64,000 nucleotides of DNA from Terramyces sp. JEL0728 (Eukaryota > Chytridiomycota > Chytridiomycetes > Rhizophydiales > Terramycetaceae). The stretch is taken from contig JADIIU010000076.1 of the NCBI GenBank assembly GCA_027603945.1, forward strand, positions 1 through 64,000, written 5' to 3'. Each line of letters begins with the position of its first letter. Positions within the stretch are counted from its first letter, which is position 1. The notes below the pieces were generated by a model. It was not told the origin of the DNA and did no database searches. It saw only the letters and a program-made list of their open reading frames with translations. Both the position numbers and the translations under genes were made by a program. Shown here piece after piece: positions 10,840 through 22,300 of the stretch.

Positions 10840-12417
10840 TTATAAACCTTTTTCTAGCTTCAGCTCAGCGATTCTTTTGCTGACTTGGGAGTACACAATA
10901 GCAACATTTAGCAAGCCAAGACCACCAGTCCAAGCAAACAAAATCCCGTAGTTCATTGGCATAGAGTTGCACTGCGAGCCGAGCATCATACATCGAAGAC
11001 CCTTTACAGAGTATTGAAGAGGCAGGCCATAGCTTATTTTGGTTACTGGACTCATAACTACCGGGTCCAGAATTGCCGATGAAGATCCAAGCTGGAGGAT
11101 TAGCAACAGCGAGACTATCAGAGAAAAGTTGTCTGGGCCAAGAAGTGCAGCCAAGCCAATGCTAAATTGCAAGTAACAGAATGAAGTCAACCACAAGAAT
11201 ACCCAGATGGCCCAAGGGCTGTAGTCTGTTTGGATAAAGTCCATCCCTCTGCTCAAGATAATCAAGAGGATTAAATAGATTGATGCGGATACCAAGGTAA
11301 TAAATAGGCTGACTAGAGCACCGGAGACGATATATCGAGGAATGAAATTCTTTTGGTCAAACAAATGAGAAATGGTTTGAAATTTCATTTGGTAAATCTT
11401 GAACAGTACCACAGCTCCAAGTATCCCACCAACCCATAGTACAATAGAGGCGATGTAAGTAGCAAAATTGTATCCGTAGAATGGAATTGGATGCATATTG
11501 TTTACTTGCAATTTGATGGGAGAAACCAGGTATCTTGGTGTGGTTAATAGACTCTCATAGCCGTTTGGATATTTTTCAGCTTCGCCAACGATAGTTTGTG
11601 AAATGGCCGCTGACATTCCATTGACCACTCCCAGTGTATACTTGTAAACCAGCCCCGTTACTGTCATTTGCCTGGCTTGATCATACCCAAACTCCATGGT
11701 GGTATTGAATGCATTACTGTAGCCAGTATGTGAGGTGGCATTTTGCACATTAGATAGGGCGGAATCGCTGAAATTGGACGGAATGTACAGGTATCCCCAG
11801 TAGTCGCCATGGTCAATCATCGTGCGCAAGTCATCTAAACCAGTGGCTGGGTCAAGTTTTGTCCATTTCAGAGTAGTGGAAGCAGAAGAATTTGGATTGA
11901 ACAAAAAGTAGTCTACTAATTCACCCATTGTTTTGTTGTGAGTCAAACGCAGAACTCGTGACTGTGCTTCTGGATGCTGCTCAAAGTGGAATCCATTGTC
12001 AGCAATAACAACGGCTACTGGTACATTTGGCAATCTGGATATTGGGTCCCACAAGCATCCCAAGTAGAAAAGCGCATACAAAGCAGTAATTATCGCGACG
12101 AGGATAACCATAACAATTGCAAGAGCAGGCGAGATTATGCTTGCTAAACCCAAAGGTGCGGGATTTTCTCTTTCAAGTGTCAAAAAGTTGTTTGAATCGT
12201 TAGCTTTGTCGTTTTGGGTTGACTTTTCTTGTTCAAGTTCAATCACTGTGCTACCTTCCTCTAGTTGAACTGGGCTGGTATCAGACTGTTGTTGAGCCTC
12301 TCTAATTTGCTCTTTTGATGACGCATCTTCCACGACAATATCTACAGCCTGTATCTCATCTGATGGGTTTGCATGTGTACTTGTTGAATCCACACGAACA
12401 ACTTCGATTTCAGACAT
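10840..12417 (-). CDS. SNG1/DUF3533-family membrane protein
   Basis: A 525-residue integral membrane protein. After an acidic Ser/Glu-rich N-terminus comes one helix (IVMVILVAIITALYALFYLG), then a large non-cytosolic domain beginning NVPVAVVIADNG with several N-glycosylation sequons, then five to six helices near the C-terminus. This topology matches the DUF3533 family of yeast Sng1 and bacterial YhgE/Pip proteins, linked to drug resistance and membrane asymmetry. The start at 12417 is preferred; the frame stays open upstream to 12558, but a TATA-like element lies in that extension. Confidence 0.8.
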   Translation of the reverse strand: MSEIEVVRVDSTSTHANPSDEIQAVDIVVEDASSKEQIREAQQQSDTSPVQLEEGSTVIELEQEKSTQNDKANDSNNFLTLERENPAPLGLASIISPALAIVMVILVAIITALYALFYLGCLWDPISRLPNVPVAVVIADNGFHFEQHPEAQSRVLRLTHNKTMGELVDYFLFNPNSSASTTLKWTKLDPATGLDDLRTMIDHGDYWGYLYIPSNFSDSALSNVQNATSHTGYSNAFNTTMEFGYDQARQMTVTGLVYKYTLGVVNGMSAAISQTIVGEAEKYPNGYESLLTTPRYLVSPIKLQVNNMHPIPFYGYNFATYIASIVLWVGGILGAVVLFKIYQMKFQTISHLFDQKNFIPRYIVSGALVSLFITLVSASIYLILLIILSRGMDFIQTDYSPWAIWVFLWLTSFCYLQFSIGLAALLGPDNFSLIVSLLLILQLGSSSAILDPVVMSPVTKISYGLPLQYSVKGLRCMMLGSQCNSMPMNYGILFAWTGGLGLLNVAIVYSQVSKRIAELKLEKGL

Positions 12418-12764
12418 TTTCGGTATTGCTTTTCGTAAAAAAATCAACCATTTTATATCATAATCGCTGCGGAGTTTCCTTAAAGAGGCCGCCAAAGTAA
12501 AACGGCCTGTTGGAAGAGATATTCGGCCGGTTCGGTCGCACAAAAGCGACATGTACACAAGTTGACCAAAAGGGAAAAATAGATGCTATAAGCTGTAGAG
12601 TGATTGTTTGGGCTGGTTCATTCTGGATGGTTGTTGATAATCCGCCTGGTAAATCATCTTTACCCAGTGAAAAATAAACTGCAAAGTATAAATACAATCC
12701 TATACTGAGGAAAACAATTACTATGGCACAAATCAAGATTATATTTACATTTTTATTTATTAAT

Positions 12765-14452
12765 TCACGACTCAGAATCATCTTCTTCGCCAACTTGGAA
12801 TATCTGCGACAACTGCGGCCTCATAGGTGATTTTGGTCGGAGCCTTGGAAAAGTGTTGCTATTCTGGTTCATTATTGCATCTTCACCAAGCCCGTGTATC
12901 TGCGGTAAACTTCCAGAATGCATTGGATGTGGTGCACCTGGGAACCCAATAATTGAAGATATAGGTTGTGGATCCATTGGATGCGAAACACTTCTCCTGC
13001 GAATCTGCCTCAAACTTCTCTTCTTGTGAGCTGCTACATGCCTCTTTTCAACTTTTTTGCCTATACTTCCAGCAGCAAGCCCGAAAAAGTGGGAAATAAT
13101 AGCAATCTACAGTAAAATGTTGCTTACCGCGTTGAACAAGAACAGCCACCAATACTCTATACTCCAAGGAGAGGTAAGTAGAAAATCTCCATATCCAATG
13201 CCTGTAATTGAAACAAAGGCAAAGTATAATCCATCAAAAAAGTCCCAGTCTTCAAAATAAGAAAAGACGAATCCAGAAAAGAACCACCAACAGATAACAG
13301 ATATTGCAAATGCAACAATCTTGATTGTATTTTCCTTTCTCGATATTTCTTTGTGATCTGATTGCGTTAGGTAACTTTCCCCAGTCGCAACAGTATACAG
13401 CGGTAAAGGATTTAAATCCGACGGAAATCGATTGATGGTGTTTGATGATTCTAGTCGGTCACTTGAGTCCACATACTCTGACTGTGTGTAGTTTCTATCA
13501 AGGGGATATCTTTCCAAAGTCCCAGCTCTATCTAAATTACCAGAAAGCACACTCATTTTATCTTCCAAGCTGGCTCTCTACCATTAGCATACTATCACCC
13601 TCACTTGAACCCTTTTTTCCGATTCCCCAACTACAATATTTTGATACGCGAGCATGTAAAATCCAGCAACACATAAACCGAACGTGGTGTAAAGGATCAT
13701 AAATAACCTGCCGCCAAATGTTTTTGGCACTATATTCCCATATCCGATTGTCAACAAGGTCATAATACAAAATTCCCCTGCTTTTTCAAACGTAAAGCTC
13801 TCAAGGAATGTAAATACCATTGATCCAAACATTATATACCTATTATTAGCTTTCACCAACCAAACAAACAGGAAGCTCGCGTATTCGTACTTTTTCTGTT
13901 CCATAGTTTGGTATTTTCTAATATTTTGAAGAAATGAAAGGTCGGAAACGTATAATAAGAAGGCAATCGTATGTATAATTGCTGAGGATGAACAAGCGGC
14001 CATTCCCCCGGGGTAGTATAAGTGCTCAGTTGGCGGATATCTGTATTTCCACTGCAAAGCTACAAACGCCAATAGCATTGCTATATTAGGTATATCTACC
14101 TTGTAGTAACGAACAAACACATGAAATCACAGTTGAAGGTCTGATTTTGTATCCTCTCGCCCTGCTCCTAATAGCAAATTGCGCAATCAATCCAATAAAT
14201 ATAGCGACTCCAATTGTCGCGTACTCTGTTGCTCCTATGTATATTCCGTCATAATCCTGATACGGATGTCTCACTTCTGATATATCATTGACAATCCAAC
14301 CTGGCGTACCTATAGCACGTACAGAACATAAAAATGCAAAGCTAGGTAAAATGGAATTTACTTTGAACATATACATGCATACTAGAGTTAGATTATATTA
14401 CCATATACGGCTTTGAAGCCAGGAAGTGTTCGATATCTTTGTATGTCAACAT
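12765..14452 (-). CDS. TOK1: TOK1-like two-pore outward-rectifier K+ channel
   Basis: A 528-residue potassium channel with eight predicted helices and two pore loops. The selectivity filters read TIGYGN (pore 1) and GIGYGD (pore 2), as in fungal TOK channels. A hydrophilic loop containing RRASLED, a possible PKA site, lies between pore 1 and the last helices, and the C-terminus is basic then Pro-rich. Introns: 14382-14401, 14342-14361, 14081-14099, 13578-13598 and 13107-13127. The first two flank a 20-nt coding exon at 14362-14381. The intron at 13578-13598 could instead be 15 nt, starting at an internal GTATGC. Confidence 0.9.
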
Positions 14453-14878
14453 TTTGAGAATGGAAAAAATTGGCAAAGAATGATGATTTGAACTGGACCC
14501 AACAGGCGAACTGCCACTCATTCCTTCCTCGTTGAAAAGATTTATTATTTAATTTCCTGTGTAGGATCTATTTATAAGCTTAACATCTGTGCTACTGTAA
14601 TTCCGGGACAATTGATAAACCCGTCGAAACGGAGATTGCAGCATCCGCCTTTCTAACTATATTGCAGTAAAAAGTGCGCTAACAATGTTCAACAAGAGTG
14701 TATTTCCGGTCGGTTATTACATTCCATTATATAAATAGCAATCGAATCAAGCCAGCCTTGCCTGCTTGATAGCCGTTCAATTTGTGGTATATTTCAACAG
14801 TTTACTATCAAGGGGCTTCTTGTATTGATGTGTGACTCATCGTGGGTATAAGTTTGCAAGTACAGCGCCAACAAAGCA
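14453..14878. other. Divergent intergenic region, TOK channel / RtcB
   Basis: A 426-base AT-rich spacer between the start codons of the channel and the RNA ligase. A TATATAAATA run lies near 14738-14747 and could serve RtcB. I see no RNA gene, repeat or coding frame that would be conserved. Confidence 0.5.
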
Positions 14879-16237
14879 ATGAAGAGAGTTATATTAGCGA
14901 TTAATGCGAACCAGAAAAAGCAATCAGTTGTGCTGATTGACTCTAACCCAGACCTGAAGATGATGGCAAAGAATAAGCTTTCGTTTTCAAAAGCCAAAAG
15001 GATTTTTGTACAAAGAGACGGACAAGTCCTGGAAACAGCAGATTATTCAATTATAGAACAAGACGATTTGGTACTAGTATCCGGCGGCGAAGATTATATT
15101 GGTAAAGCGACTTTGATTTCGCAATTCGAAAAACAAGGATCCAAAGTCAGAGTTATTTGTGACAGAGCTGGAGTGGAAGATTTAGCCCTCAAGCAATTGG
15201 AAGCTGTTTCTAAATTACCAGGATTAAATTATGCAGTTGGGATGCCTGATCTGCATGCTGGAAATCAATATCCTATTGGAGCTGTATTTTCGTTCAATGA
15301 ATATATATATCCAGAATTGATTGGCGGTGATATCGGATGTGGGATGGCACTGCATAGGTTCAGAGCATCCAAAAATATCATAGCCAGACCTCAAAAAGTT
15401 GCAGATTCAATAGTTACAATGGAGGGCGATTGGAAAGGCAATTTAAAACCATGGATGGACCAGCATCAGCTAACAAACACCAGCTTTGATAAGTCGCTGG
15501 GTACAATCGGCAGAGGTAACCACTTTGCCGAAATTCAGCTGATTCACGAAATATATGATCCGGAACTGTGTGATTTACATCGAATTGACAAAGAGTCAGC
15601 TTATCTGTTGGTGCATAGCGGGTCAAGAGGGCTGGGAAAAGAGATCTTGGAGAAACATATCGAAACCAATGGGAGAGGAGTTGGATTGAAAGTAGATTCA
15701 ATGGCAGCACAAGAATACTTGAAACAGCACAATGAAGCGCTGAGATGGGCTAAATGCAACCGCGATATTATTTCCCAGCGTATATTTGAATCCCTGAATG
15801 TTACAGAAAGTGACAAAATACTGGACATTTGGCACAACAACATTTCTGAAATTAAAAATGAAGGCCATGAATACTTGCACCGCAAAGGCGCTGCCCCTAG
15901 CAACGTTCCTGCGATTGTCATTCCTGGTAGCAGGGGTACACTGTCATACGTTGTAGTGCCAATTGGTGATCAGAAACTGAATGGATACTCTGTTGCACAT
16001 GGAGCGGGAAGAGAGATATCAAGGCAGAAGGCACTTGCCTTGAATCAAAGCTTCAAGAAATCTGTAGTTAACGAGTACGGAGGAGTAGTGATCTGTGAAG
16101 ACAAAGATCTATTCTATGAAGAGGCTCCAAATGCATACAAGAATATTGATAATGTGGTCCGAGATTTGCAAGAGCAAGGAATTGTAAAGATCATTGCTTC
16201 GTTCAAACCACTTGTAACCTACAAGATGAGAAATTAA
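14879..16237 (+). CDS. RTCB: RtcB-type RNA 3'-phosphate ligase with N-terminal ubiquitin-like domain
   Basis: GTP- and Mn-dependent ligase joining RNA 2',3'-cyclic phosphate or 3'-phosphate ends to 5'-OH ends. In 452 residues, the RtcB core carries the metal ligands in PDLHAGN, GGDIGCGM, GRGNHFAE and LVHSGSRGLG, and the guanylylated His in AHGAGR. The core is of the short bacterial type. Residues 1-78 form an extra domain (KRVILAINAN ... LVSGGEDYIG) resembling the KHA/KCTD9-like ubiquitin fold. Intronless, unlike many neighbours. Most fungi ligate tRNA with Trl1, so this gene is unusual; it could serve tRNA splicing, RNA repair or something else. Confidence 0.9.
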   Translation: MKRVILAINANQKKQSVVLIDSNPDLKMMAKNKLSFSKAKRIFVQRDGQVLETADYSIIEQDDLVLVSGGEDYIGKATLISQFEKQGSKVRVICDRAGVEDLALKQLEAVSKLPGLNYAVGMPDLHAGNQYPIGAVFSFNEYIYPELIGGDIGCGMALHRFRASKNIIARPQKVADSIVTMEGDWKGNLKPWMDQHQLTNTSFDKSLGTIGRGNHFAEIQLIHEIYDPELCDLHRIDKESAYLLVHSGSRGLGKEILEKHIETNGRGVGLKVDSMAAQEYLKQHNEALRWAKCNRDIISQRIFESLNVTESDKILDIWHNNISEIKNEGHEYLHRKGAAPSNVPAIVIPGSRGTLSYVVVPIGDQKLNGYSVAHGAGREISRQKALALNQSFKKSVVNEYGGVVICEDKDLFYEEAPNAYKNIDNVVRDLQEQGIVKIIASFKPLVTYKMRN

Positions 16238-16714
16238 TATAGCGGACCGATTATATTGCACAGTCTTTTTCAATATCGTCATTTAATTCTACTAAAAATA
16301 AGAATTTTTGGCAATGTCTGTGCTCGACTAACGATTCCGTTGGTAAGAAATCTGTTACTAATAGAATCCAGCAGGTAGAAACCATTCGCATGGCAAGATT
16401 GCAACTGAGCCTTTTGCAATTCTATTTTGTGTTTCTTTTGTCCAAAACAGTGCATTGTTTGTTTATGTCTAGGAAAAACGTGATTTGCCCCGCATCGAAT
16501 TAAAAATGAATAATGAGTAATCGCCGTTTCCTAGATTCGCTTGTCTTGAATTTTGGGTTGCCGTGCCCGTCATTAACAACTGCTAATGCTATTGCTTGTT
16601 TGGTGCTGCCTCCCCTGTGCTGTTTTCAGCCTTGACGGGATCTTTTGGTGACTTTGGCTGATTAAGCCACCCACATAAAAAAGATATAAAACCCAACGTG
16701 CTCTTGTGCAAGTA
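16238..16714. other. Intergenic region upstream of a MATH/BTB gene
   Basis: A 477-base spacer with no convincing coding frame. A TATAAAA box at 16685-16691 lies 24 bases before the downstream ATG and is the likely core promoter. No repeats or RNA genes were seen. Confidence 0.5.
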
Positions 16715-17722
16715 ATGTCTTATTCAAGTATCGATTGGCTAGTCGATGGCCAGCAGCTCTCCAAAGATTCGGAAGAGTATATTAAATCCCCAGTATTTGG
16801 TCCCAGCTGTTGTCAATGGGGCCTGTCTCTCTTCCCACAAGGCTACGAATACAGCTGCGACTATCTGTCGATATTCCTATGGTATATGACTGAAAATATT
16901 GCTCGCAATGTCCAATACACAATTACCCTTGGTACAAGAGGAAATCTCGACTCGCCCTTAAAATGCCGCTCATCTACATTCAACTTTACGAAGCAAGAAG
17001 GAAGAGGGTTTCCGAAATTCATTAAATTGGACCAGCTAAAAGAAGCTCTCGATGATAATGGCCAGCTCGCAATCCGCGTCGAAATGTGCGAATTAACAAT
17101 TGGAGAAAGCCTGCCCATCGGCATTGCACTACAAGAAGTAACCAGCTGCGGCGATGTTGATATTCTCACTAAAGAGAATTCAAAAGACTCGAATTACTCT
17201 TTAAAAGCACACCGAAATATTCTCTGCACAGTCCCTTACTTTGATAGAAAGCTGAATGGCAGTTTCCGAAGAAAGCGCAACACATCGTCCACTGCTTCAT
17301 TAGCTACGCTTGTCGATTCTAAAAGACCTACAATTGACTTGCAAAAGTTTTCAAGGGATGCTGTCTGTGCGATGCTAGATTTCATTTACACTGACGAAAT
17401 CAAAAAGTCTATGCCAGCTTCAATCAATACTCGGTGTGAAATATACGCACTCGCACACTACACTGAAAACAAGAACCTGCTCCTGTACATGACAAACAAA
17501 ATAACCAGAGACAACCTGAAATTCACTACTCTTCTCGATTTGCTCACCATCCCTAATGTCGATCCAACCGATGGTTTATATCCACGATGTTTAGAATTCT
17601 TCAATGAACGCGTCAGAGAAACTGACAAGATTCCAGATTTCCAATCCAAATTATATGATATGGACAAACAAACATTAATCGACTTACTTTCAATTTCGCT
17701 TGGCAATTTGCATTCAAAATAA
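16715..17722 (+). CDS. MATH/TRAF-like plus BTB domain protein
   Basis: A 335-residue protein with an N-terminal MATH/TRAF-like half (about residues 1-140) and a BTB/POZ half containing SLKAHRNILCTVPYFDRKL and DAVCAMLDFIYTDEI, followed by a BACK-like helical end. SPOP-type MATH/BTB proteins recruit substrates to cullin-3 ligases, and a cullin-3 gene lies at 36290, so an adaptor role is a reasonable inference. The second domain pair at 43240 is similar. The ATG at 16715 is preferred over upstream non-ATG codons. Intronless. Confidence 0.8.
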   Translation: MSYSSIDWLVDGQQLSKDSEEYIKSPVFGPSCCQWGLSLFPQGYEYSCDYLSIFLWYMTENIARNVQYTITLGTRGNLDSPLKCRSSTFNFTKQEGRGFPKFIKLDQLKEALDDNGQLAIRVEMCELTIGESLPIGIALQEVTSCGDVDILTKENSKDSNYSLKAHRNILCTVPYFDRKLNGSFRRKRNTSSTASLATLVDSKRPTIDLQKFSRDAVCAMLDFIYTDEIKKSMPASINTRCEIYALAHYTENKNLLLYMTNKITRDNLKFTTLLDLLTIPNVDPTDGLYPRCLEFFNERVRETDKIPDFQSKLYDMDKQTLIDLLSISLGNLHSK

Positions 17723-17920
17723 ATCTTGTTTTAATGATACCTTGAACTTGTGTTACATAACAAAAGACGAGAGTCGGCAAAGAATATAAAACCATCAACT
17801 TTATTTCAAATCTAATTTCGCACCAATGCGCACCTGTGTTGAAAAACACAAAAAAGATTTTAAATGTGAGCGATTTTTGTTGGCTATGCATCACACGCTC
17901 CATGATGCTTCCATACCTCT

Positions 17921-19094
17921 CTAGTATGGACGGCCAGGCTGCTTCTGGTCCCATTGTTGCGGCGGTTGTTGAGTGCCAGAAGTCGTTGGTCTGCTTGCTT
18001 GAACTTGGCCAGTGGATTGCTTGCGTTGTTCCTCTGTTTCATTGGCTACCTGGTTTGGGTTTCCTTCAGGGTTGCGTTTTGCGTCTTGCTAAACGTTAGA
18101 GATCATACTACTTGATATTTAAGGATTGTCCAATCAAACACATAGTCGTAGTGGAACATTTCGCGGACAAACAAGTCACGGAAAAGTTTTCGCAAGTAGG
18201 TGTAGTCAGGTTTATCATCGAATCTTAAAGTACGAGTGTAATTCAAGTAGATTGCAAATTCTTGGGGGAATCCTTTGCAAAGAATTTCAGTTGGGGTAGT
18301 CATCTTTTTTTCCATAATACGATCGTACTTTTGCTTCTTGGTTGCGGCCTTGAGTCCTTGCCATGGCAATGATCCTCTGCAGAAATACATCAATACATAA
18401 CCAAGGGATTCCATATCGTCACGGCGAGATTGCTCAACACCCAAGTGAGTGTTGATACTAGCATATCTAGCAGTACCAGTCAAATTCTTGTTTTCCTTAT
18501 ATGGAATATGCAAGTGGGTTCTAGGGTCTCTGTATTTCTTTGCAAGCCCAAAATCGATAACGTTGACTTGATTTCCACGTTTACCATTGCCCATCAAGAA
18601 GTTATCTGGCTTAATATCTCTATGCAAAAAGTTTTTGGAGTGAACGAATTCGATACGGGAAATCTACATTAAAAATCTCATACCAGTTGATCTGCGAGAA
18701 GCAAAACTGTTTTAAGAGTGAACTTGCGTCCACAGAAATTGAACAAATCTTCCAAACTCGGCCCCAACAAATCTACAACCATACAGTTGTAGTCTCCTTC
18801 CACACCAAACCATCTAACGAAAGGGATGCCGACTACGTCAGTCGCAAAACTTACCTCCTCCAGCGAGGGCTTTGTAAACACGGGCTTCATACTCCAACTG
18901 CGGATGCTTTGCTCTAACAGGCTCCAATTTAATCGCTACTTCTTCGCCATTTACGACATTTAGACCTGATGTTAGCAAAAAATACCCAAATAGATTTCAC
19001 CGAAACTCCCGCTCCCAATCTTTCTTCCGAAGCTGTACTTTCCACCCACTCTTATATTTGCCAAGTGTCTTGGTGCGTCGTTCATTTGATCCAT
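17921..19094 (-). CDS. Casein kinase 1 (Hrr25/CK1 delta-epsilon type)
   Basis: Ser/Thr kinase of 362 residues. Visible motifs are the Gly loop [22 protein letters not shown], the catalytic loop [22 protein letters not shown], and the CK1-specific [15 protein letters not shown]. The C-terminal tail is short and Gln/Pro-rich, ending [12 protein letters not shown]. Introns are 18966-18985, 18833-18854, 18664-18683 and 18089-18111. Without the last intron the protein would stop early and lose the tail. CK1 acts in DNA repair, trafficking and growth; the specific role here is not determinable. Confidence 0.95.
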
Positions 19095-19378
19095 TACAAA
19101 AAAAAGGAATTTGAATTTCGCACTTTTATAACGGCAGCTGATAGCCTGCGCCTCATTCAATCGGACTTGTTGGAAACATAATTGTGCATACATTGGACAC
19201 ACTCAAAAGAAAAGAGGTTCTGATAGATCTGCGAATGCCCGAGAAAAGCGATAATATCTCTGCGAACCATAATGACATGACAGCCAAATTGAAAATATCC
19301 AAAGATGGGTTTTCATCAATTTTTGATTTAGGGTTATCTACAAAGTAACTGATTGTATATCTGCATATTTATTTTAAG

Positions 19379-22300
19379 TTACTTTCTCCTAGATTTCAGG
19401 TCTTGCAAGAAATCGTCGACAGCAAGATCGTCGTATTGATCTTCGTCCCATAGCTGCTCCAAACCTTCGATTGCCTCTTTGCTTCCGACCTTTTGGTTGG
19501 AGGACTTTTTGGGGGTTTCCTCTCCTTCAAGAGAGAATAGGTCAAATATTTGGTTGGTATCCATCGATGCAATACCCGCATTATCAGAAGTGATAATGGA
19601 GGACGACAAATTGAGTTTGAACTTTTGCAATCTAAATTAAATACCAAATACCCCATGATCTTCTCTTCAAGTGTTCCTTTGGTAATAAGTCTATAAACGT
19701 TAACAACTCTTTTTTGTCCAATTCTATGAGCACGGTCCATAGCTTGCAGATCCTTCATTGGATTCCAGTCGTGTTCCATGAAAATAACGGTATCTGCACC
19801 AGTCAGGTTCAGTCCCAATCCGCCAACGTGAGTCGTTAATAATAAAACATCAATACTTGGATCTTGGTTGAAGGTTTGGACCAACTCATGTCTCTTGATT
19901 GGATCAGTAATCTGGCCATCTAACCGCATAAAAGTAACTGTAGGCATCAACTTTTTAAACAAGTCGTTTTGAATCATATCCAACATCTGCTTGACTTGAG
20001 CGAAAATTAAAACCCTATGTGGGGCAGTGGCTTCAGAAGTTTCGGTTCGTTCGACACCGATACCGCAATCTAACAGTAACTGTCTATCGTTAGCAAAAAT
20101 TACTGTAGTGCTAATAACTTGGGGGCGTTTTGGATATCATGGATGCTTCTTTTTTCAGCTTTCAGCTTGGCTTGCACTTTTTCGTATTGGGGATGCGTTG
20201 GTGTAAGTACAAGCGATGGATGATTACATAGCTTACGGAGATATTGCAGTGCTTGGAAAATGTGCTGTCCTTTCTTTCCTCCTTCACCACTTTCATTTTG
20301 AATATCTTCTGACATTACTGAAAAGTCTTCATACAACATCTTTTGCACATCAGACAATTCGCAATAGTAGTCCTGGATAATCTTTGGCGGGAGATCTTCA
20401 AGCACATCCTCCTTCATCCTTCTCATCAAGAATGGCAGCACTTGTTTGTGAAGTGCTTCAAGCGCCAAGGCACCCCTTTCCTGGTCTTTTGTGGACGCTT
20501 TTGCGTCTCTGGAAGCTTGAATAGGCTTGCCGTACCGCTCACTGAACTGCACCTCGGTGCCTAAAAACCCAGGCATGAGAAAATCAAATAGGGACCATAA
20601 ATCGACAACATTGTTTTGCACCGGTGTACCAGACAGGATCCTAGCGTTAGAGAGACTTACAATCTGTGGAATGCCTTAACAGTTTTGACCGATTTAGTAA
20701 GTTTAGTCGAAGGGTTTCTGATAACATGGCCTTCATCCAGACAGCAGTAATTGAACCGAAGAGGCGCAAAATGGTCAATATCATTTCTCAAAACCTCGTA
20801 GGAAATAATGATAATATCACGAGACATCATTTGTTGTCGAATCCTAATATCAAACATTGCTTACATTGCTCTTTCATTCTTGTCCCCAGTATAAATGATT
20901 GGCTTCAGAAACTCGGCATACTTTTTAATTTCAAAGAACCAATGCCCAGTTAAGGGGAGCGGACACACAACCAAACTTGGACAGTGGCAGTAATCCACCA
21001 GCTTGGTCTTTTTATATTCTTGTGCCCTGTTATAATGGTCAGACGCAATCATACAAATAGTTTGCAGAGTTTTACCGAGACCCATATCGTCACAAAGAAT
21101 ACCATGAAGTCCGTACCTGTTCAAGAACGCCAACCAACTAACACCTTCCTTTTGGTATGAACGGAGTTCCGCAGCAACAGAAACTGGCAATGCAAATTCA
21201 GTAATCTTTTCAGACCCTATAAGCTGCCCTATAAATTTACGCTCTATATTTTTCTTTTCTACAAGCGATTGTGGGAATCCAGGCGGGTTTGGTACTCCTG
21301 CCTCCAAAGGTGCAAGTTTAACCAACTGCGCAAACACATTGGTCGAAATAAATCGGACTTGCTCATTAGAGTCTGACATTCTTCCAAGTAAAGGCGCCAT
21401 CAAGAAAATCAGATAAGGCAATACTTTGTCTTGCAACATTTCCACAATTTGATACAGCGCTTCCACGCTGCCTTGTCGATCAGTATCAACTGTAGAGTGA
21501 TTTGTAAGCGGGACAACCTTTTCAATTACTTGAATCATCGCTGGAACTTTGACTTGTCTAGCTAGCGAACCAATGGCACAGGATGCCAAATGCCGAACAA
21601 GGGACAGATGGCTAGTCAAACAATTTGTAATAGGCTCCATCAAAGTCAGTATTGAAGGATACAGCTCTGGGTGAATGTATTTTACAAGAATATGGATTAC
21701 ATGAAGGGAATCGCAAAGGGGTTGTGTAAACGGTTCTTCAGGTGCAAATTTCTTTTTCGCCAGCAGCAGCGGATTGACAATGTTTAAAGATTCAGAGATT
21801 AGTGTCCAGAATGTCGGTATTAATTCAAATAACTTTGGGCCGAATTGAGCACAGAGTGATTCGATGGCTGCTTCAGCTCCACGATGAAGAACAATCTTTG
21901 CAATTCGTTCCTGTTCATTTGCTTCCGTTTGCGCAGCATCTTTAATAGCATCGCCAGCAGCTTCGTCAATTTGGTCAACGGCCTGTGAAACGGCGGCAGC
22001 TTTCCTACCTTTAGCTTTACCTTTTGGCGCTGCTTTAACGTCCTTCAATCGTTTTAGAGTAAGAACAATATTTTCATCCCGAACCTCTTTGGCGATCCCA
22101 ACAATACTAGGATCGGAGCACAAAAACACACAAATATTCTTTACCATTTTATCGTTAATGTTTGCTCGCTGTCCTTGAATATTTAAATCAATCATTTTTG
22201 CTACACCGTCTGCTGAGCGCTTTTGCAGCTCTTGGCTTTCTTCATTTTGAATGCTGTTCATCAGGTTGCGGATAATAGGATTCAGTTTGCTTGGTAGTGA

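Noticed and set aside
12418..12558. N-terminal extension of the DUF3533 protein
   Set aside because: Contains a TATA-like element and no similarity to the family; the ATG at 12417 is followed by the usual acidic start.
13584..13598. 15-nt version of the K+ channel intron
   Set aside because: It would be shorter than every other intron; the 21-nt form has normal size, though its 5' site GTGATA is weaker.
17613..17954. Minus-strand open frame of 113 codons
   Set aside because: Antisense to the BTB gene end and overlaps the casein kinase tail exon in another frame.
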